Assembly: GCF_900114475.1 (NCBI RefSeq) | Contig: NZ_FOTE01000026.1 | Location: 1 to 60,096 of the forward strand | Direction of reading: 5' to 3' | Origin: Paenibacillus sp. 1_12 | GTDB lineage: Bacteria > Bacillota > Bacilli > Paenibacillales > NBRC-103111 | DNA: 60,096 bases | Part shown: positions 27,868-37,371 of the stretch, piece by piece | Layout: every line of letters begins with the position of its first letter | How positions within the stretch are numbered: the first letter of the stretch is position 1 | Translations under genes and position numbers: made by a program | The notes under the pieces: model-generated | Database searches by the model: none | The model's input: the letters and a program-made list of their open reading frames with translations, nothing else | Told to the model about the DNA's origin: nothing

Positions 27868-29364
27868 TTATATTTTTTTTGCTTCCTGCCACAAGGCTTC
27901 CATCTCTTGTAAATCAGTTTGCTCCAAATTCTTGCCCTTTAATCGCAGCTGCTGCTCGATATATCCAAAACGGTTAAAAAATTTGCGATTAGCCGCATCC
28001 ATGGCTTCCTCAGGCTCAATTTTCAAGAATCGGGCCAGATTGACGACAGAAAACAACAGATCGCCCAGCTCTTCCTGCTGTTCAGCCTTGGACAGTGACA
28101 CCATCGCTTCCTTAAGTTCCAACAGCTCCGACTCCACAACTTCAATAACTTCCTCCAACCGACTCCAATCGAACCCAACAGCCGATGCTTTCTTTTGCAG
28201 CTTGTAAGCTCTCATCAGACCAGGCAGCTCACGAGGCACCCCCGAAAGTAGTGGGAGCTGATCTGGATCAATCCCCTTCTTACGCTTCTCCTCCTGCTTG
28301 ATCTGGTTCCAGTTCACAAGCGCCTCATTGGCATTATCGGCCTGAGCTGAACCAAATACATGCGGGTGGCGGCGGAGCAGCTTTTCATTCAGTCCTGCGA
28401 TAACATCCCAGACGTTAAAGCTGCCTTCCTCTGCTTCAATTTGCGCATGCAGCATAACCTGCAGCAGCAAATCGCCCAGTTCCTCGGCCATATGGTCCGT
28501 ATCGTCCTCATCGAAGGTTTCCAGTACCTCATAGGCTTCCTCGATCAGATTTTTACGCAGTGATTGATGTGTCTGCTCACGATCCCAAGGGCAACCATCT
28601 GGACTCCGCAAAATATCGACAATTTCATGCAGGCGGGCAAAGGTACGGTTTCTCAGCCTGTCTTGATCGCTTCTTGGCACCCACACTAGAGAAAGATTTC
28701 CAAAATCCTGCAAATGGTCCAGCTCAAACAGCGGAATGCGATGAACCCGCTCCTCCCCTGCCACACCCAGGGCGTGCCCGACAACGATCTCATGCTCGTC
28801 CGGGTACATTTCCATCAGCGACAGCTTAACATCAGAGGCGCTGAGTGTATCGTACACTTGGGTAATAACCGTATGCAGCATTGGATTCAGGTTGTACAAC
28901 GACAGATCGGACCCATTGAGCAATTGAAAGCCTTCTACCGGATCAAACCCAAGACGCAGGAAGGCTTGGTCGAGAAAGCTTTCCCCGCCCAGCAGCGTTA
29001 ACTCGATGCCCGCTTCCGGACAACGCTCTCTTAACAGCTGCACAGTCTTCTCCGCAACCATGGGATGTCCAGGCACAGCATATACAATCTCACCTGCTGA
29101 GGAATTGGCGCTAGCGGCAGCTTTGGCCAACGCCAGGAGCTCCGCGGTTATTGCTTCGTAAACCTGCTCGAACTGTTCATGGCTTTCGTAAATGGCATCA
29201 AACGACTCATAAGCTATTCCGTTGCGTGTCAGCATCTGTACCATCGGATGCTGATCTGTGCGCAGATACAGCTTATCAGACGCTTGAATTTTTTTCCAAA
29301 CACCTAGGGTCAGCTGATCCTCGTCACCAGAGCCAAGGCCTACAACAGTAATGTGGGGTTTCAT
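27868..29364 (-). CDS. mazG: Two-domain tetrapyrrole methylase-like / MazG nucleotide pyrophosphohydrolase (YabN-like)
   Basis: Hydrolyses (d)NTPs to monophosphates, probably clearing damaged nucleotides. The N-terminal half (about 1-225) is a SAM-dependent tetrapyrrole-methylase fold (ITVVGLGSGDEDQLTLGVW; VYAVPGHPMVAEKT). The C-terminal half carries two MazG motifs, CPWDREQTHQSLRKNLIEEAYEV (about 257-279) and EELGDLLLQVMLHAQIEAEE / EELGDLLFSVVNLAR. GGAGG is 11 nt before ATG 29364, so I drop the upstream TTG at 29382, which overlaps that SD. 498 residues. Confidence 0.94.
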   Translation of the reverse strand: MKPHITVVGLGSGDEDQLTLGVWKKIQASDKLYLRTDQHPMVQMLTRNGIAYESFDAIYESHEQFEQVYEAITAELLALAKAAASANSSAGEIVYAVPGHPMVAEKTVQLLRERCPEAGIELTLLGGESFLDQAFLRLGFDPVEGFQLLNGSDLSLYNLNPMLHTVITQVYDTLSASDVKLSLMEMYPDEHEIVVGHALGVAGEERVHRIPLFELDHLQDFGNLSLVWVPRSDQDRLRNRTFARLHEIVDILRSPDGCPWDREQTHQSLRKNLIEEAYEVLETFDEDDTDHMAEELGDLLLQVMLHAQIEAEEGSFNVWDVIAGLNEKLLRRHPHVFGSAQADNANEALVNWNQIKQEEKRKKGIDPDQLPLLSGVPRELPGLMRAYKLQKKASAVGFDWSRLEEVIEVVESELLELKEAMVSLSKAEQQEELGDLLFSVVNLARFLKIEPEEAMDAANRKFFNRFGYIEQQLRLKGKNLEQTDLQEMEALWQEAKKI

Positions 29365-29519
29365 GATAATATTCGCCTCCAAAAAAATAAATAAGGGGTA
29401 TAGCCGTCAAATGTAAAAATGAAAATCCTGAAGTTCGAGTTCGGACGCAGAAGCATTAACCTTTCCGTCCAACTGCTATACAGCGATTTTCAGAATGAAC
29501 CGATATGAAATTACTGGCT

Positions 29520-31235
29520 TTAGCGCAGCAGTCTGACTTTGCGGAGAAGTGCGAGCGGCTTGCCTCGCAGCTTGGGGATTTGCTCCAGCTCGGCGGCGCT
29601 GATAACGCCGAGTCGAACCAGCGCGAGTAGGTATACGAGCGCACCCACCGCTACGCCTGCAAGTGCTACCACGGTGGCTGTGCCCCTTGAGGGCAGGGCC
29701 ACCGGAAGCGCACCCAGCAGCGCGGGCAAGCCGTGCGTCACGGCGAGCAGGCTCGCCGCCATCAAGCCGACGCAGAGCAGCGGCTTGATGACGGCACGGC
29801 CGACCGCCGGCGTGACGCCGGTCGCGCGCAGCGCGTGCGCAAGCGCCAGCAAGCCTGCGAGCGCGTATGCGCCAACCGCCGCGAGCGCGGCGCCATCGAT
29901 GCCCCAGTGGGGCACGAGGGCGGCGTTCGCCGCGATCTTGACCGCGGCGGCAGCGAGCAGGTACAGCGCCGGAGCTACGACGGCGCCAAAGCCCTGCAGC
30001 ACGCTGCCTGCGATAATGTTAATCGTGCTGAACAGCGCCGTATAGGAGAGCAGGCTCATCGCAAGAGAACCGTCAGCGCTTTTATAAAACATCACATTCA
30101 AGGGCTCTGCCAGCACCGACAAACCAACCGAAGCTGCCAGTCCAATCACCCAGGTCAGCCGCAGCGCCATACTCGAACGGTTTCTCAGTATCTCCTGATT
30201 AGAGAGAAGTTTTGCAGCGGCTATGGAGGGAACGAGTGCTGCCGACATGGAGGAAGCAATCATCGCAACCAATTGAACAAGCGGCATTCCATGATTATAT
30301 AAGCCGAACTGGTAAAGCGCACCTGTCTCATCCAACCCATGGAGCTTTAATAAACGCGGCAATGTAAATGAATCGACCAACGTTAGAATCGGCAGTGAAA
30401 TTGTCCCCAGACAAATCGGCAGTGCGTACAATAATAGCCTCCGAACCAGGCTCCAATCGCTTTCTCTGCTCTGCGGCTTGTACGAACCGTCCGATTGATG
30501 CGATGTTTTATTTTCACCAAATTTGTCGGGCCCTTCCTCACTCTGCTTCCGCCCATTCTCCTTATGCCTATCCTTTCGATAATAGACCAGCATAACCATA
30601 AGACCAGCGGCTGCACCTGTGACTGATCCGAAGGTAGCACCCGCTGCAACCCACTCTGCGCCGTAGCCCCAATGCATAAATAATAGCAGTAAACCAAACA
30701 TCGTCGCTACTCGAACTGTTTGCTCAATCACCTGAGAGACCGCAGTAGGAATCATATTCTGATAGCCTTGATAATAACCGCGAAGCGCTGACATGATCGG
30801 TACCAGCAGCAGGGCAAAAGACACACTGCGAATCGCGAGACCTGTCTGCTTGGCACCCATCAGCTCCGCCAGCCAATCGGCCCCGTAGAAAAGCAGAAGG
30901 AAACATGCAATTCCTGTGGTTATCAATACGTATGAGGCTACCTTTAACACGCGCTTCGCTTCTTCATATTGCTGCATAGCGACTTGCTCTGACACAAATT
31001 TAGACACAACCAGTGGAAACCCTGCTGTAGCCAAAAACAAAATCAAAATGTAAAGCGGATATACCGCGTTGTAAATACCGAATACCGCATCGCCAGCCAT
31101 ATTTTGCAGCGGGATTTTTTGCATCGTTCCAATCAGCTTGGACACGATTGTAGCGAGACCCAATACGACTGCTCCTTTTAGAAGCATGGATCCCATTTGC
31201 TTTTCGGAGCCCTGACGCCTTTGCTTACTGTTCAT
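29520..31235 (-). CDS. yabM: SpoVB/MurJ-like polysaccharide export membrane protein (YabM-like)
   Basis: A 571-residue multi-pass protein of the MVF/polysaccharide-transport group with about 14 hydrophobic segments; the N-terminus GAVVLGLATIVSKLIGTMQKIPLQNM is typical of SpoVB/YabM. A charged linker at about 225-260 (KDRHKENGRKQSEEGPDKFGE) divides the halves. Probable role: moving lipid-linked wall or cortex precursors. AGGGGAAAAGG before ATG 31235 sets the start rather than the upstream TTG. The distal part (about 29550-30010) is far richer in GC than the neighbours, with Ala/Gly/Leu-rich protein. No SpoVB-specific feature separates the paralogues; context favours YabM. Confidence 0.88.
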   Translation of the reverse strand: MNSKQRRQGSEKQMGSMLLKGAVVLGLATIVSKLIGTMQKIPLQNMAGDAVFGIYNAVYPLYILILFLATAGFPLVVSKFVSEQVAMQQYEEAKRVLKVASYVLITTGIACFLLLFYGADWLAELMGAKQTGLAIRSVSFALLLVPIMSALRGYYQGYQNMIPTAVSQVIEQTVRVATMFGLLLLFMHWGYGAEWVAAGATFGSVTGAAAGLMVMLVYYRKDRHKENGRKQSEEGPDKFGENKTSHQSDGSYKPQSRESDWSLVRRLLLYALPICLGTISLPILTLVDSFTLPRLLKLHGLDETGALYQFGLYNHGMPLVQLVAMIASSMSAALVPSIAAAKLLSNQEILRNRSSMALRLTWVIGLAASVGLSVLAEPLNVMFYKSADGSLAMSLLSYTALFSTINIIAGSVLQGFGAVVAPALYLLAAAAVKIAANAALVPHWGIDGAALAAVGAYALAGLLALAHALRATGVTPAVGRAVIKPLLCVGLMAASLLAVTHGLPALLGALPVALPSRGTATVVALAGVAVGALVYLLALVRLGVISAAELEQIPKLRGKPLALLRKVRLLR

Positions 31236-31352
31236 TCCTTTTCCCCTTCGCCTCGACAATCCCCCTTATTATAGCATATCAGTTTGACTCTCATCGTTTA
31301 CGTTTGTCCAGAAACCTTCTGAATGCTAAGAAGTTAATATGCTGCAAATCAC

Positions 31353-31405
31353 AAAAAACAGCCCCCAAGCCAACGTCTCATGAAGCTACGTTAATAAGGG
31401 GACTT
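31353..31405 (-). terminator. Terminator after spoVT
   Basis: On the minus strand AGTCCCC and GGGGGCT close a long hairpin with inner pairing AACGT/ACGTT, followed by six Ts. Confidence 0.7.
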
Positions 31406-31426
31406 GTTATTCAACTTATTTACATA

Positions 31427-31969
31427 CTACTGTTCCATTTGCTTAGCCAGAAAACCAGCTGCCGTTTCTGCCATCTTGGTTTCCATTTGCCCCATCTTGA
31501 CTTGCTCGTCTTTATTCAACAAGATGACCGCACCGATCGGATCGCCACCTGCTATAATAGGCGCCACTACATAAGAGGAGTAGGCTTCATGTAGATCTTT
31601 AATCAGTTCGTATTGTCCTGCTTCTCCCTCGAGGGAGGTCTTGCGATTTTCCATACAAGCTTCTACCAGAGGACCAACCTGCTTTTCCAAATAATCCTTT
31701 TTGGATCCTCCGGAAACCGCTATGATATTATCCCGATCCGTAATCATAGTCGTATGATTCGTGCTTTCGTACAGAGACTCTGCATATTCCTTCGCGAAAT
31801 CACCCAACTCACCTATAGGCGAATATTTTTTCAGAATCACTTCCCCGTCACGGTCAACAAAGATTTCCAAAGGATCTCCTTCCCGAATTCGTAACGTGCG
31901 GCGAATTTCCTTGGGGATAACCACTCTTCCTAAATCGTCAATACGACGAACAATTCCAGTTGCTTTCAT
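31427..31969 (-). CDS. spoVT: Stage V sporulation protein T, AbrB-family regulator
   Basis: Forespore transcription factor that tunes SigG-dependent genes. The 180-residue protein has an N-terminal swapped-hairpin AbrB domain (KATGIVRRIDDLGRVVIPKEIRRTL, with DPLEIFVDRDGEVILKKYSP) and a C-terminal GAF-like domain (about 56-178). It shares this DNA-binding domain with abrB at 50790-51044. A SigG-like promoter lies upstream at 32065-32095. Gene order mfd-prsA-spoVT-yabM matches related genomes. Confidence 0.96.
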   Translation of the reverse strand: MKATGIVRRIDDLGRVVIPKEIRRTLRIREGDPLEIFVDRDGEVILKKYSPIGELGDFAKEYAESLYESTNHTTMITDRDNIIAVSGGSKKDYLEKQVGPLVEACMENRKTSLEGEAGQYELIKDLHEAYSSYVVAPIIAGGDPIGAVILLNKDEQVKMGQMETKMAETAAGFLAKQMEQ

Positions 31970-32064
31970 GGTTCTAGATGCCTCGCTTCCCTTGAGGAGT
32001 TAAATACTGCTGGATTGAATCTGTTCTATACCAAACATCATATTGGGATTCGACTAAGTAACCA

Positions 32065-32095
32065 TAGTATTCATTGATTCCCAGCAGTTTATGCA
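32065..32095 (-). promoter_or_regulatory. Probable SigG promoter for spoVT
   Basis: On the minus strand TGCATA (32090-32095), 18 bp, AATACTA (32065-32071). The SigG consensus is gHATR-N18-CATnHTA, so one -10 base differs. B. subtilis spoVT is SigG-transcribed, which supports the reading. The leader would be about 90 nt. Confidence 0.6.
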
Positions 32096-32179
32096 TGTGA
32101 GGCTGTGATTCAGACGACCGTTTTTTCAGCTATGTAATCTTGGGCGTCGTTGTTTACATTATGTCCATAATTGTGAAAT

Positions 32180-32209
32180 AAAAACAGGGTACCCTAAGGG
32201 GTACCCTGG
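32180..32209 (-). terminator. Terminator after prsA-like gene
   Basis: A perfect 10-bp stem CAGGGTACCC / GGGTACCCTG with loop CTTA, followed by TTTTTA on the minus strand, 8 nt after the stop. Confidence 0.92.
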
Positions 32210-32216
32210 TAATATA

Positions 32217-33305
32217 TTACTTTGTTGCTGGCGCTTCTGTTTTTGGCGCTTCAGCAGGTGGAGCTGTTGGTGCAGTAGCCGGAGGTGTTGCTGCTGGCTT
32301 AGGCAATGTGTTCGTTTCGATGATTGTTGGTAATTCCTTTTCCACAAAATCATACACTTGGGTTTCTGCCGCTTCCGAACGCAGACTTTCTTTCACTTCG
32401 TCATACGTTTTGGTCTTACGTGATTCGACCTTCATGATATGGTAACCATAGCTCGTTTCAACGGGATCACTGATTTGATTAATTGGCAGCTCGGCAGCCG
32501 CCTTCTTAAATTCAGGGACCCACATGGAAAGCTCAACATTTTCGTATTTACCGCCTTTATCTTTTGAACCCGGATCATCTGAATATTCCAATGCCAATGC
32601 AGCGAAATCGCCGCCAGCTTTCAGCTTGTCCTGCACTTCTTTAGCGCGCTTCATTGCTTCTTCCTTCGTTCTTGTCTCCTTACCGGTTGCAGGGTCAGAA
32701 GTACCGATCAAAATATGGGCTACCGTAGCGATATCATAGATATTTTTATCTGCTGCCAGTTTTTTGTCGTACGCGTCTTTTACCTGCTGCTCGGATACCT
32801 TGGATTCAAGGGCAGAAATGGCAAGCATACTGCGCCCTATAAACTGCTCAATATCTTTGGCGTTCAGATTAGCATCTTTCAACTGCTTATCCATACCGCC
32901 TTCTTGCATACCCAGATACGTGTTAATTTGCTCAACCTGCTGCTTTGTCTTCGTATCTGCCTCAGCCTTGGCTTTGTCATCCGCACGCGCGGATAGAACT
33001 CTAAACGTAACCAACTGCTTCATCATATCCTGCTGAAAAGCTGGATCTTCTTTGTATTGTGCGTATTCCTTATAGAAAAAAGTGTTAATGTTAATAAAAG
33101 TATCGAATTCACCACGAGTCACCTTGCCACCATCTTTATAAGTGACCAGCACCTCATTAGCATCACCCTTGGCTGGTGTTGTCGTTGGAGCTGCTCCTGT
33201 TCCCGCTTTATCTCCGCCACAGCCTGCAACTACTGCCGCTACCGTCATGACTGTCGCTAACGTAATTAAACTCTTTTTTGCGTGTTTCCATTTAGTTGAT
33301 AACAT
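32217..33305 (-). CDS. prsA: PrsA/SurA-like peptidyl-prolyl isomerase lipoprotein
   Basis: Extracytoplasmic foldase. The signal peptide has a basic start (KWKHAKKS), a hydrophobic core and lipobox VVAGC with Cys29, so it is lipid-anchored. The parvulin domain (about 190-305) shows ATVAHILIGTSDPATG, ALEYSDDPGSKDKGGKYENVELSMW and DPVETSYGYHIMKVES. The C-terminal tail (about 330-362) is Pro/Ala/Thr-rich (PKPAATPPATAPTAPPAE). It overlaps the mfd end by 14 bp. It is a second foldase in the window besides the one at 10066-10992. Confidence 0.92.
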   Translation of the reverse strand: MLSTKWKHAKKSLITLATVMTVAAVVAGCGGDKAGTGAAPTTTPAKGDANEVLVTYKDGGKVTRGEFDTFININTFFYKEYAQYKEDPAFQQDMMKQLVTFRVLSARADDKAKAEADTKTKQQVEQINTYLGMQEGGMDKQLKDANLNAKDIEQFIGRSMLAISALESKVSEQQVKDAYDKKLAADKNIYDIATVAHILIGTSDPATGKETRTKEEAMKRAKEVQDKLKAGGDFAALALEYSDDPGSKDKGGKYENVELSMWVPEFKKAAAELPINQISDPVETSYGYHIMKVESRKTKTYDEVKESLRSEAAETQVYDFVEKELPTIIETNTLPKPAATPPATAPTAPPAEAPKTEAPATK

Positions 33306-36300
33306 TCTGTAATTCTCCCTTCGATTTCAAAGCTCGCTTATATTGTACCAGAAACCTTTCGAGCAGATCGATCGATTCTTCTGGCTGTAACCCTTTGCCT
33401 TTGAGCTGGATATGAATTTGCGGACCGGCGATCAGCTTAAACCGATGATCAAATTCACTTGCCAGTGCGGCTAATGCCTGACCATCCAAATTAGAAGTTT
33501 GGTCAGCATGAATTTTGATTTCATAATCCGCAGCCTTTTGTGAAATCGTTTCGATGGCATACATAGCACCATAAACTTTCAATCTGGCAACAGCGAGCAG
33601 ATGATGCACCGCTTGCGGCAAGTCGCCGAAACGGTCTACAAGCTCGTCGTGCAGTTCGGCAACTTCATCTAACGATTTGAGTGTCGCTACCTTTTTGTAA
33701 ATTTCAATCTTTTGTACACTATCATAAATATAATCCCCAGGAATGTACGCATCTAATTGTATATCCAGTACGGTTGACCAAGGCTTTTGGACCACAGGCG
33801 CTTCACCCGTAATTTCATGCTTGCGTTTAGCGATTTCTTCACCTAGCATTTGCGAATACAAATCGAAACCGACCGAAGCTATAAATCCATGCTGCTCCGA
33901 GCCCAGCAAGTTGCCCGCGCCGCGTATGGACAAATCCCTCATCGCAATTTTAAACCCTGATCCAAGTTCTGTAAACTCTTTTATAGCCTGCAGCCGCTTT
34001 TCAGCGATCTCTGTTAATACTTTGTCCCGTTGATACGTAAAGTAAGCATAGGCGATTCGATTCGAGCGCCCAACGCGTCCTCTAAGCTGATACAGCTGGG
34101 ATAAGCCCATTCGGTCTGCGTCATGCACAATCAAAGTATTAACATTAGGTATATCCACGCCTGTTTCGATAATACTCGTAGACACCAGAACATCGAATTC
34201 CCCATCCAAAAAGTCGAGAATTGTTTTTTCCAGCTCATGCTCGGACATTTGGCCATGCGCAACCGTAACTCGGGCATCTGGAACGAGCATCGAAATTTGT
34301 TCAGCCATCTGATTTATGCCTTGTACACGGTTGAATAAATAGTACACCTGTCCTTCACGAGCAAGCTCTCGCTCGATCGCCTCCCGGACGAGTCCCGTAT
34401 TATGCTCCACTACATAGGTTTGTACAGGAAACCGATTCTCCGGTGGCGTCTCGATAACCGATAAATCACGGACACCCAACATCGACATGTGCAGTGTACG
34501 TGGAATAGGCGTTGCCGTTAATGTTAGCACATCTACATTCGTTTTTAAACGTTTGAGCTTTTCCTTATGGGAAACACCGAACCGCTGCTCTTCATCAACG
34601 ACCAACAATCCCAGATCCTTAAACTTCACATCAGCCGACAGCAAACGATGCGTCCCGATTACTATATCAACGGTTCCCGCTTTAACTCCCTTCATCGTCT
34701 CCGCTTGGTCCTTCTTGGAACGGAAACGGCTCAACACCTGAATATTGAAGGGATATCCGGAGAAACGCTCGCGGAAGGTCTCGTAATGCTGCTGGGCCAA
34801 AATGGTCGTCGGTACAAGTACCGCCACTTGCTTGCCATCGATTGCCGATTTAAAGGCAGCCCGAATTGCAACCTCGGTCTTCCCGTAACCAACATCGCCG
34901 CAAAGCAGCCGATCCATAGGGCGCGGCTTTTCCATATCTTCTTTAATTTCGCTTATAGCCCGTAGTTGATCCGACGTTTCTTCATAAGGGAACATACCTT
35001 CAAATTCCTGCTGATAGGTGCTGTCTGGATTAAATCCGTATCCCGTCGTTGCCTGACGCTCGGCATAAAGCTTAATCAAATCATCAGCGATATCCTCAAC
35101 AGAGGAGCGCGCCTTGCTCTTCACACGATTCCAGTCCGCCCCGCCCAACTTATAAACCTTCGGTTCCTTTTCCTCGGAGCCTACATATTTTTGAATCAGG
35201 TCGATCTGGTCAATAGGAACGGACAGCTTATCGCCGCCTGCATACAAAATATGCAAATAATCCTTATGAATCCCGCCTACTTCCAATGTGCCGATACCTA
35301 CAAATTTGCCGATACCATGATTCACATGAACGACGTAATCACCTAATTTAAGCTCCTGATAGCTTTTAATCCGCTCGGCATTTTCGATCTTCTTGTCAAC
35401 CTTGCGTACCTTACGCTGCTTTTGGGTAAACATTTCGCCTTCGGTTATGACGACCAAATGGATGTTGGGCAGCTCAAACCCGGTCTGTAGATTGCCATTG
35501 AGAATCATCGGCTCATCGATGTGATAGTCCGCCAACACACGGCGTACTCTTTCCACACGCTCTTCGCCATTGGCCAAAATCAGTACCTTGGCGTTAGATT
35601 TTTTCCAGCGCTCCATCTCGTTTTTAAGCACATTCATTTGACCATGAAAATTTTGCATCACCCTGCACATGAAATTGACGATATTTTGCGGCTGTGTTTG
35701 TGGAACCTGCCGCAGGAACAATGACATATATAAGGTCGGATACGGCTTACGCTGCAGCAGCGTTTCGTACGGCTTGGAAATAATAAAAGCAGGAATGCTT
35801 TTCCCGTCTTGCAGCGAAATTGTCATCCATTCCGCTTCATCTCGTTCAAGCTGCTTCGCTGTTTCCAGCAATCGTGCCGGCTCGTCTATGAGCAGTATTG
35901 AATCCTGTGGCATGTAATCCAGTAAGGTTTTGCGCTCAGGGTAAAGTAAAGACACATATTTGAACAAGCCGGGAAAATAACTGCCTTCCCGCATCATTTC
36001 GATTTCATGTCCAACGCCTTCCAGCAACCGATCCTTCGCATTGCGGTCGGACATTTTGTCCAGCTGCGCCTGCAGAAGGTCAGACGCATGCTGAGCCGCT
36101 TCTTGTAACCGTTTTCCATTGGCAACAATCTCACGACAAGGCGTAATCACCAGCTCATTCAATTTATCAATTGAACGTTGGTCTGCGATATCAAAGCTGC
36201 GAATCGAATCGACTTCGACATCGAACATCTCAATACGATACGGCTGAGGGGAAGATAAAGGATAGAAATCGATAATGCCTCCACGGACACTCATTTCTCC

Positions 36301-36813
36301 TTTGGATTCAACCCTTTCCACACGCTCATACCCAAGACTGATCATACGAACAATCAGTTCATCCATAGGTATTTGCTGGCCGACCCGAATCGTGATTCTG
36401 GCTGCTGCAATATCCTCTTTGTATGGCAATACCCGCCGCATCCCTGCATAAGGCACGACCACAATACCATGAAAATCTGCCGCAAGTCTCGTTAACGCAT
36501 CAATCCGCTGTGCAAGCATATCCGGACTCGCTACAGCTGTCTCTGCAGCTAGCAGCTCCTGCGCTGGGAACAGCAGCACTTTGTCACTGGGCAGGCACTC
36601 TACCAAGTCTTCAAATATTTTTTGCGCGGAAAACATATTGTGCGTTACGATAAACAAGGGCCGCTGGAGCTCCTCGTACACTGCTGCCAGCATAACCTGC
36701 CGGGAGGAACCGGACAATCCGGACAGTAACTGCTCCTTCATCCCCGAGCGTACGCCCGAAACAATACTTTGTAAATCAGGATCTGCGGAGAATGCTTGAA
36801 TTAAAGCCTGCAA
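33292..36813 (-). CDS. mfd: Transcription-repair coupling factor
   Basis: DNA translocase that removes stalled RNA polymerase and recruits UvrA. The 1173 residues show the UvrB-like N-terminal modules (QVMLAAVYEEL; GIIDFYPLSSPQPYRIE at about 185), the RNAP-interaction CarD-like domain (LGDYVVHVNHGIGKFVGI at about 490) and the SF2 motor with Walker A LLCGDVGYGKTEVAIRAA (about 637), DEEQRFG, TATPIPRTLHM and QLRGRVGRSNR. The C-terminal TRCF domain is present. The start is TTG at 36813 after GAGGGGTG; no earlier ATG exists and the N-terminus aligns with Bacillus Mfd. Confidence 0.97.
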   Translation of the reverse strand: MQALIQAFSADPDLQSIVSGVRSGMKEQLLSGLSGSSRQVMLAAVYEELQRPLFIVTHNMFSAQKIFEDLVECLPSDKVLLFPAQELLAAETAVASPDMLAQRIDALTRLAADFHGIVVVPYAGMRRVLPYKEDIAAARITIRVGQQIPMDELIVRMISLGYERVERVESKGEMSVRGGIIDFYPLSSPQPYRIEMFDVEVDSIRSFDIADQRSIDKLNELVITPCREIVANGKRLQEAAQHASDLLQAQLDKMSDRNAKDRLLEGVGHEIEMMREGSYFPGLFKYVSLLYPERKTLLDYMPQDSILLIDEPARLLETAKQLERDEAEWMTISLQDGKSIPAFIISKPYETLLQRKPYPTLYMSLFLRQVPQTQPQNIVNFMCRVMQNFHGQMNVLKNEMERWKKSNAKVLILANGEERVERVRRVLADYHIDEPMILNGNLQTGFELPNIHLVVITEGEMFTQKQRKVRKVDKKIENAERIKSYQELKLGDYVVHVNHGIGKFVGIGTLEVGGIHKDYLHILYAGGDKLSVPIDQIDLIQKYVGSEEKEPKVYKLGGADWNRVKSKARSSVEDIADDLIKLYAERQATTGYGFNPDSTYQQEFEGMFPYEETSDQLRAISEIKEDMEKPRPMDRLLCGDVGYGKTEVAIRAAFKSAIDGKQVAVLVPTTILAQQHYETFRERFSGYPFNIQVLSRFRSKKDQAETMKGVKAGTVDIVIGTHRLLSADVKFKDLGLLVVDEEQRFGVSHKEKLKRLKTNVDVLTLTATPIPRTLHMSMLGVRDLSVIETPPENRFPVQTYVVEHNTGLVREAIERELAREGQVYYLFNRVQGINQMAEQISMLVPDARVTVAHGQMSEHELEKTILDFLDGEFDVLVSTSIIETGVDIPNVNTLIVHDADRMGLSQLYQLRGRVGRSNRIAYAYFTYQRDKVLTEIAEKRLQAIKEFTELGSGFKIAMRDLSIRGAGNLLGSEQHGFIASVGFDLYSQMLGEEIAKRKHEITGEAPVVQKPWSTVLDIQLDAYIPGDYIYDSVQKIEIYKKVATLKSLDEVAELHDELVDRFGDLPQAVHHLLAVARLKVYGAMYAIETISQKAADYEIKIHADQTSNLDGQALAALASEFDHRFKLIAGPQIHIQLKGKGLQPEESIDLLERFLVQYKRALKSKGELQNVIN

Positions 36814-36881
36814 AACGGTACACCCCTCTCACCCATTTAAACCCATATACCTATTATAAAATCCTCCGCAAACGGGGATAA

Positions 36882-36910
36882 GGAGCTTCACCAGTTACGG
36901 GTGAGGCCCC
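36882..36910. other. Inverted repeat between fin terminator and mfd
   Basis: GGGGCCTCACC-CGTAAC-TGGTGAAGCTCC on the minus strand forms an 11-bp stem (with G-U pairs), without a T-run. It lies upstream of a TATAAT (about 36855-36860) that could serve mfd. Possible operator or leader structure; function unknown. Confidence 0.4.
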
Positions 36911-36985
36911 TTGATAAGCCATATGTGAAATCTTCGAGTTCATCATCATTGCCCTGAAATTGCTCGAGTCATCGTTCTGATATTT

Positions 36986-37014
36986 GAAAAAAGCCTAGAC
37001 TTTCAAGCCTAGGC
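36986..37014 (-). terminator. Terminator after fin
   Basis: GCCTAG...CTAGGC stem with inner CTT/AAG pairing followed by six Ts on the minus strand, about 50 nt after the fin stop. Confidence 0.8.
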
Positions 37015-37062
37015 CGCTATCATCTACATATGTTTCCCGTGTAGGATCCTGAATCCTTGCCA

Positions 37063-37293
37063 CTACTGCAAAGGACTCACTATCAAAGATAGCTCCGGAT
37101 TGCTGTCCAAAGCTTCTTTACAGTAATCACATATTACTTTGACCTTGACATCTCCATTCGGGCTATACGATATTATACTCTGACGCTCCTCAGGGGTCAA
37201 GAAATGGAAGCCTAGCAGCTGTTCATTCACTTGCTGCTGGGGTAGTTCTCCAATAAATGTCTGGCAATGACGGCAAACATAAGTAACAGTCAA
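37063..37293 (-). CDS. fin: Anti-sigma-F factor Fin (YabK)
   Basis: Forespore protein that inhibits SigF to aid the switch to SigG. Two Cys pairs, CRHC (about 7-10) and CDYC (about 56-59), form a zinc-binding site; the middle is GELPQQQVNEQLLGFHFLTPEE. I start at TTG 37293 (76 residues) because AGGAGGTG lies 8 nt upstream; the longer frame from 37317 includes the SD itself. It lies between pth and mfd as in B. subtilis. Confidence 0.92.
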   Translation of the reverse strand: MTVTYVCRHCQTFIGELPQQQVNEQLLGFHFLTPEERQSIISYSPNGDVKVKVICDYCKEALDSNPELSLIVSPLQ

Positions 37294-37371
37294 AGCGAAC
37301 ACCTCCTTTTCATTCATTATGACCCAAAAAGGAAAATGCTAGCCTTTATCCTCACATACAACCAATACGTT

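Noticed and set aside
29733-30302. 189-codon plus-strand ORF opposite yabM
   Set aside because: Shadow of the GC-rich part of yabM; composition is Arg/Ala/Gln-rich with no motif, and the opposite frame is a clear membrane protein.
34567-34965. 132-codon plus-strand ORF opposite mfd
   Set aside because: Shadow of the helicase motor region.
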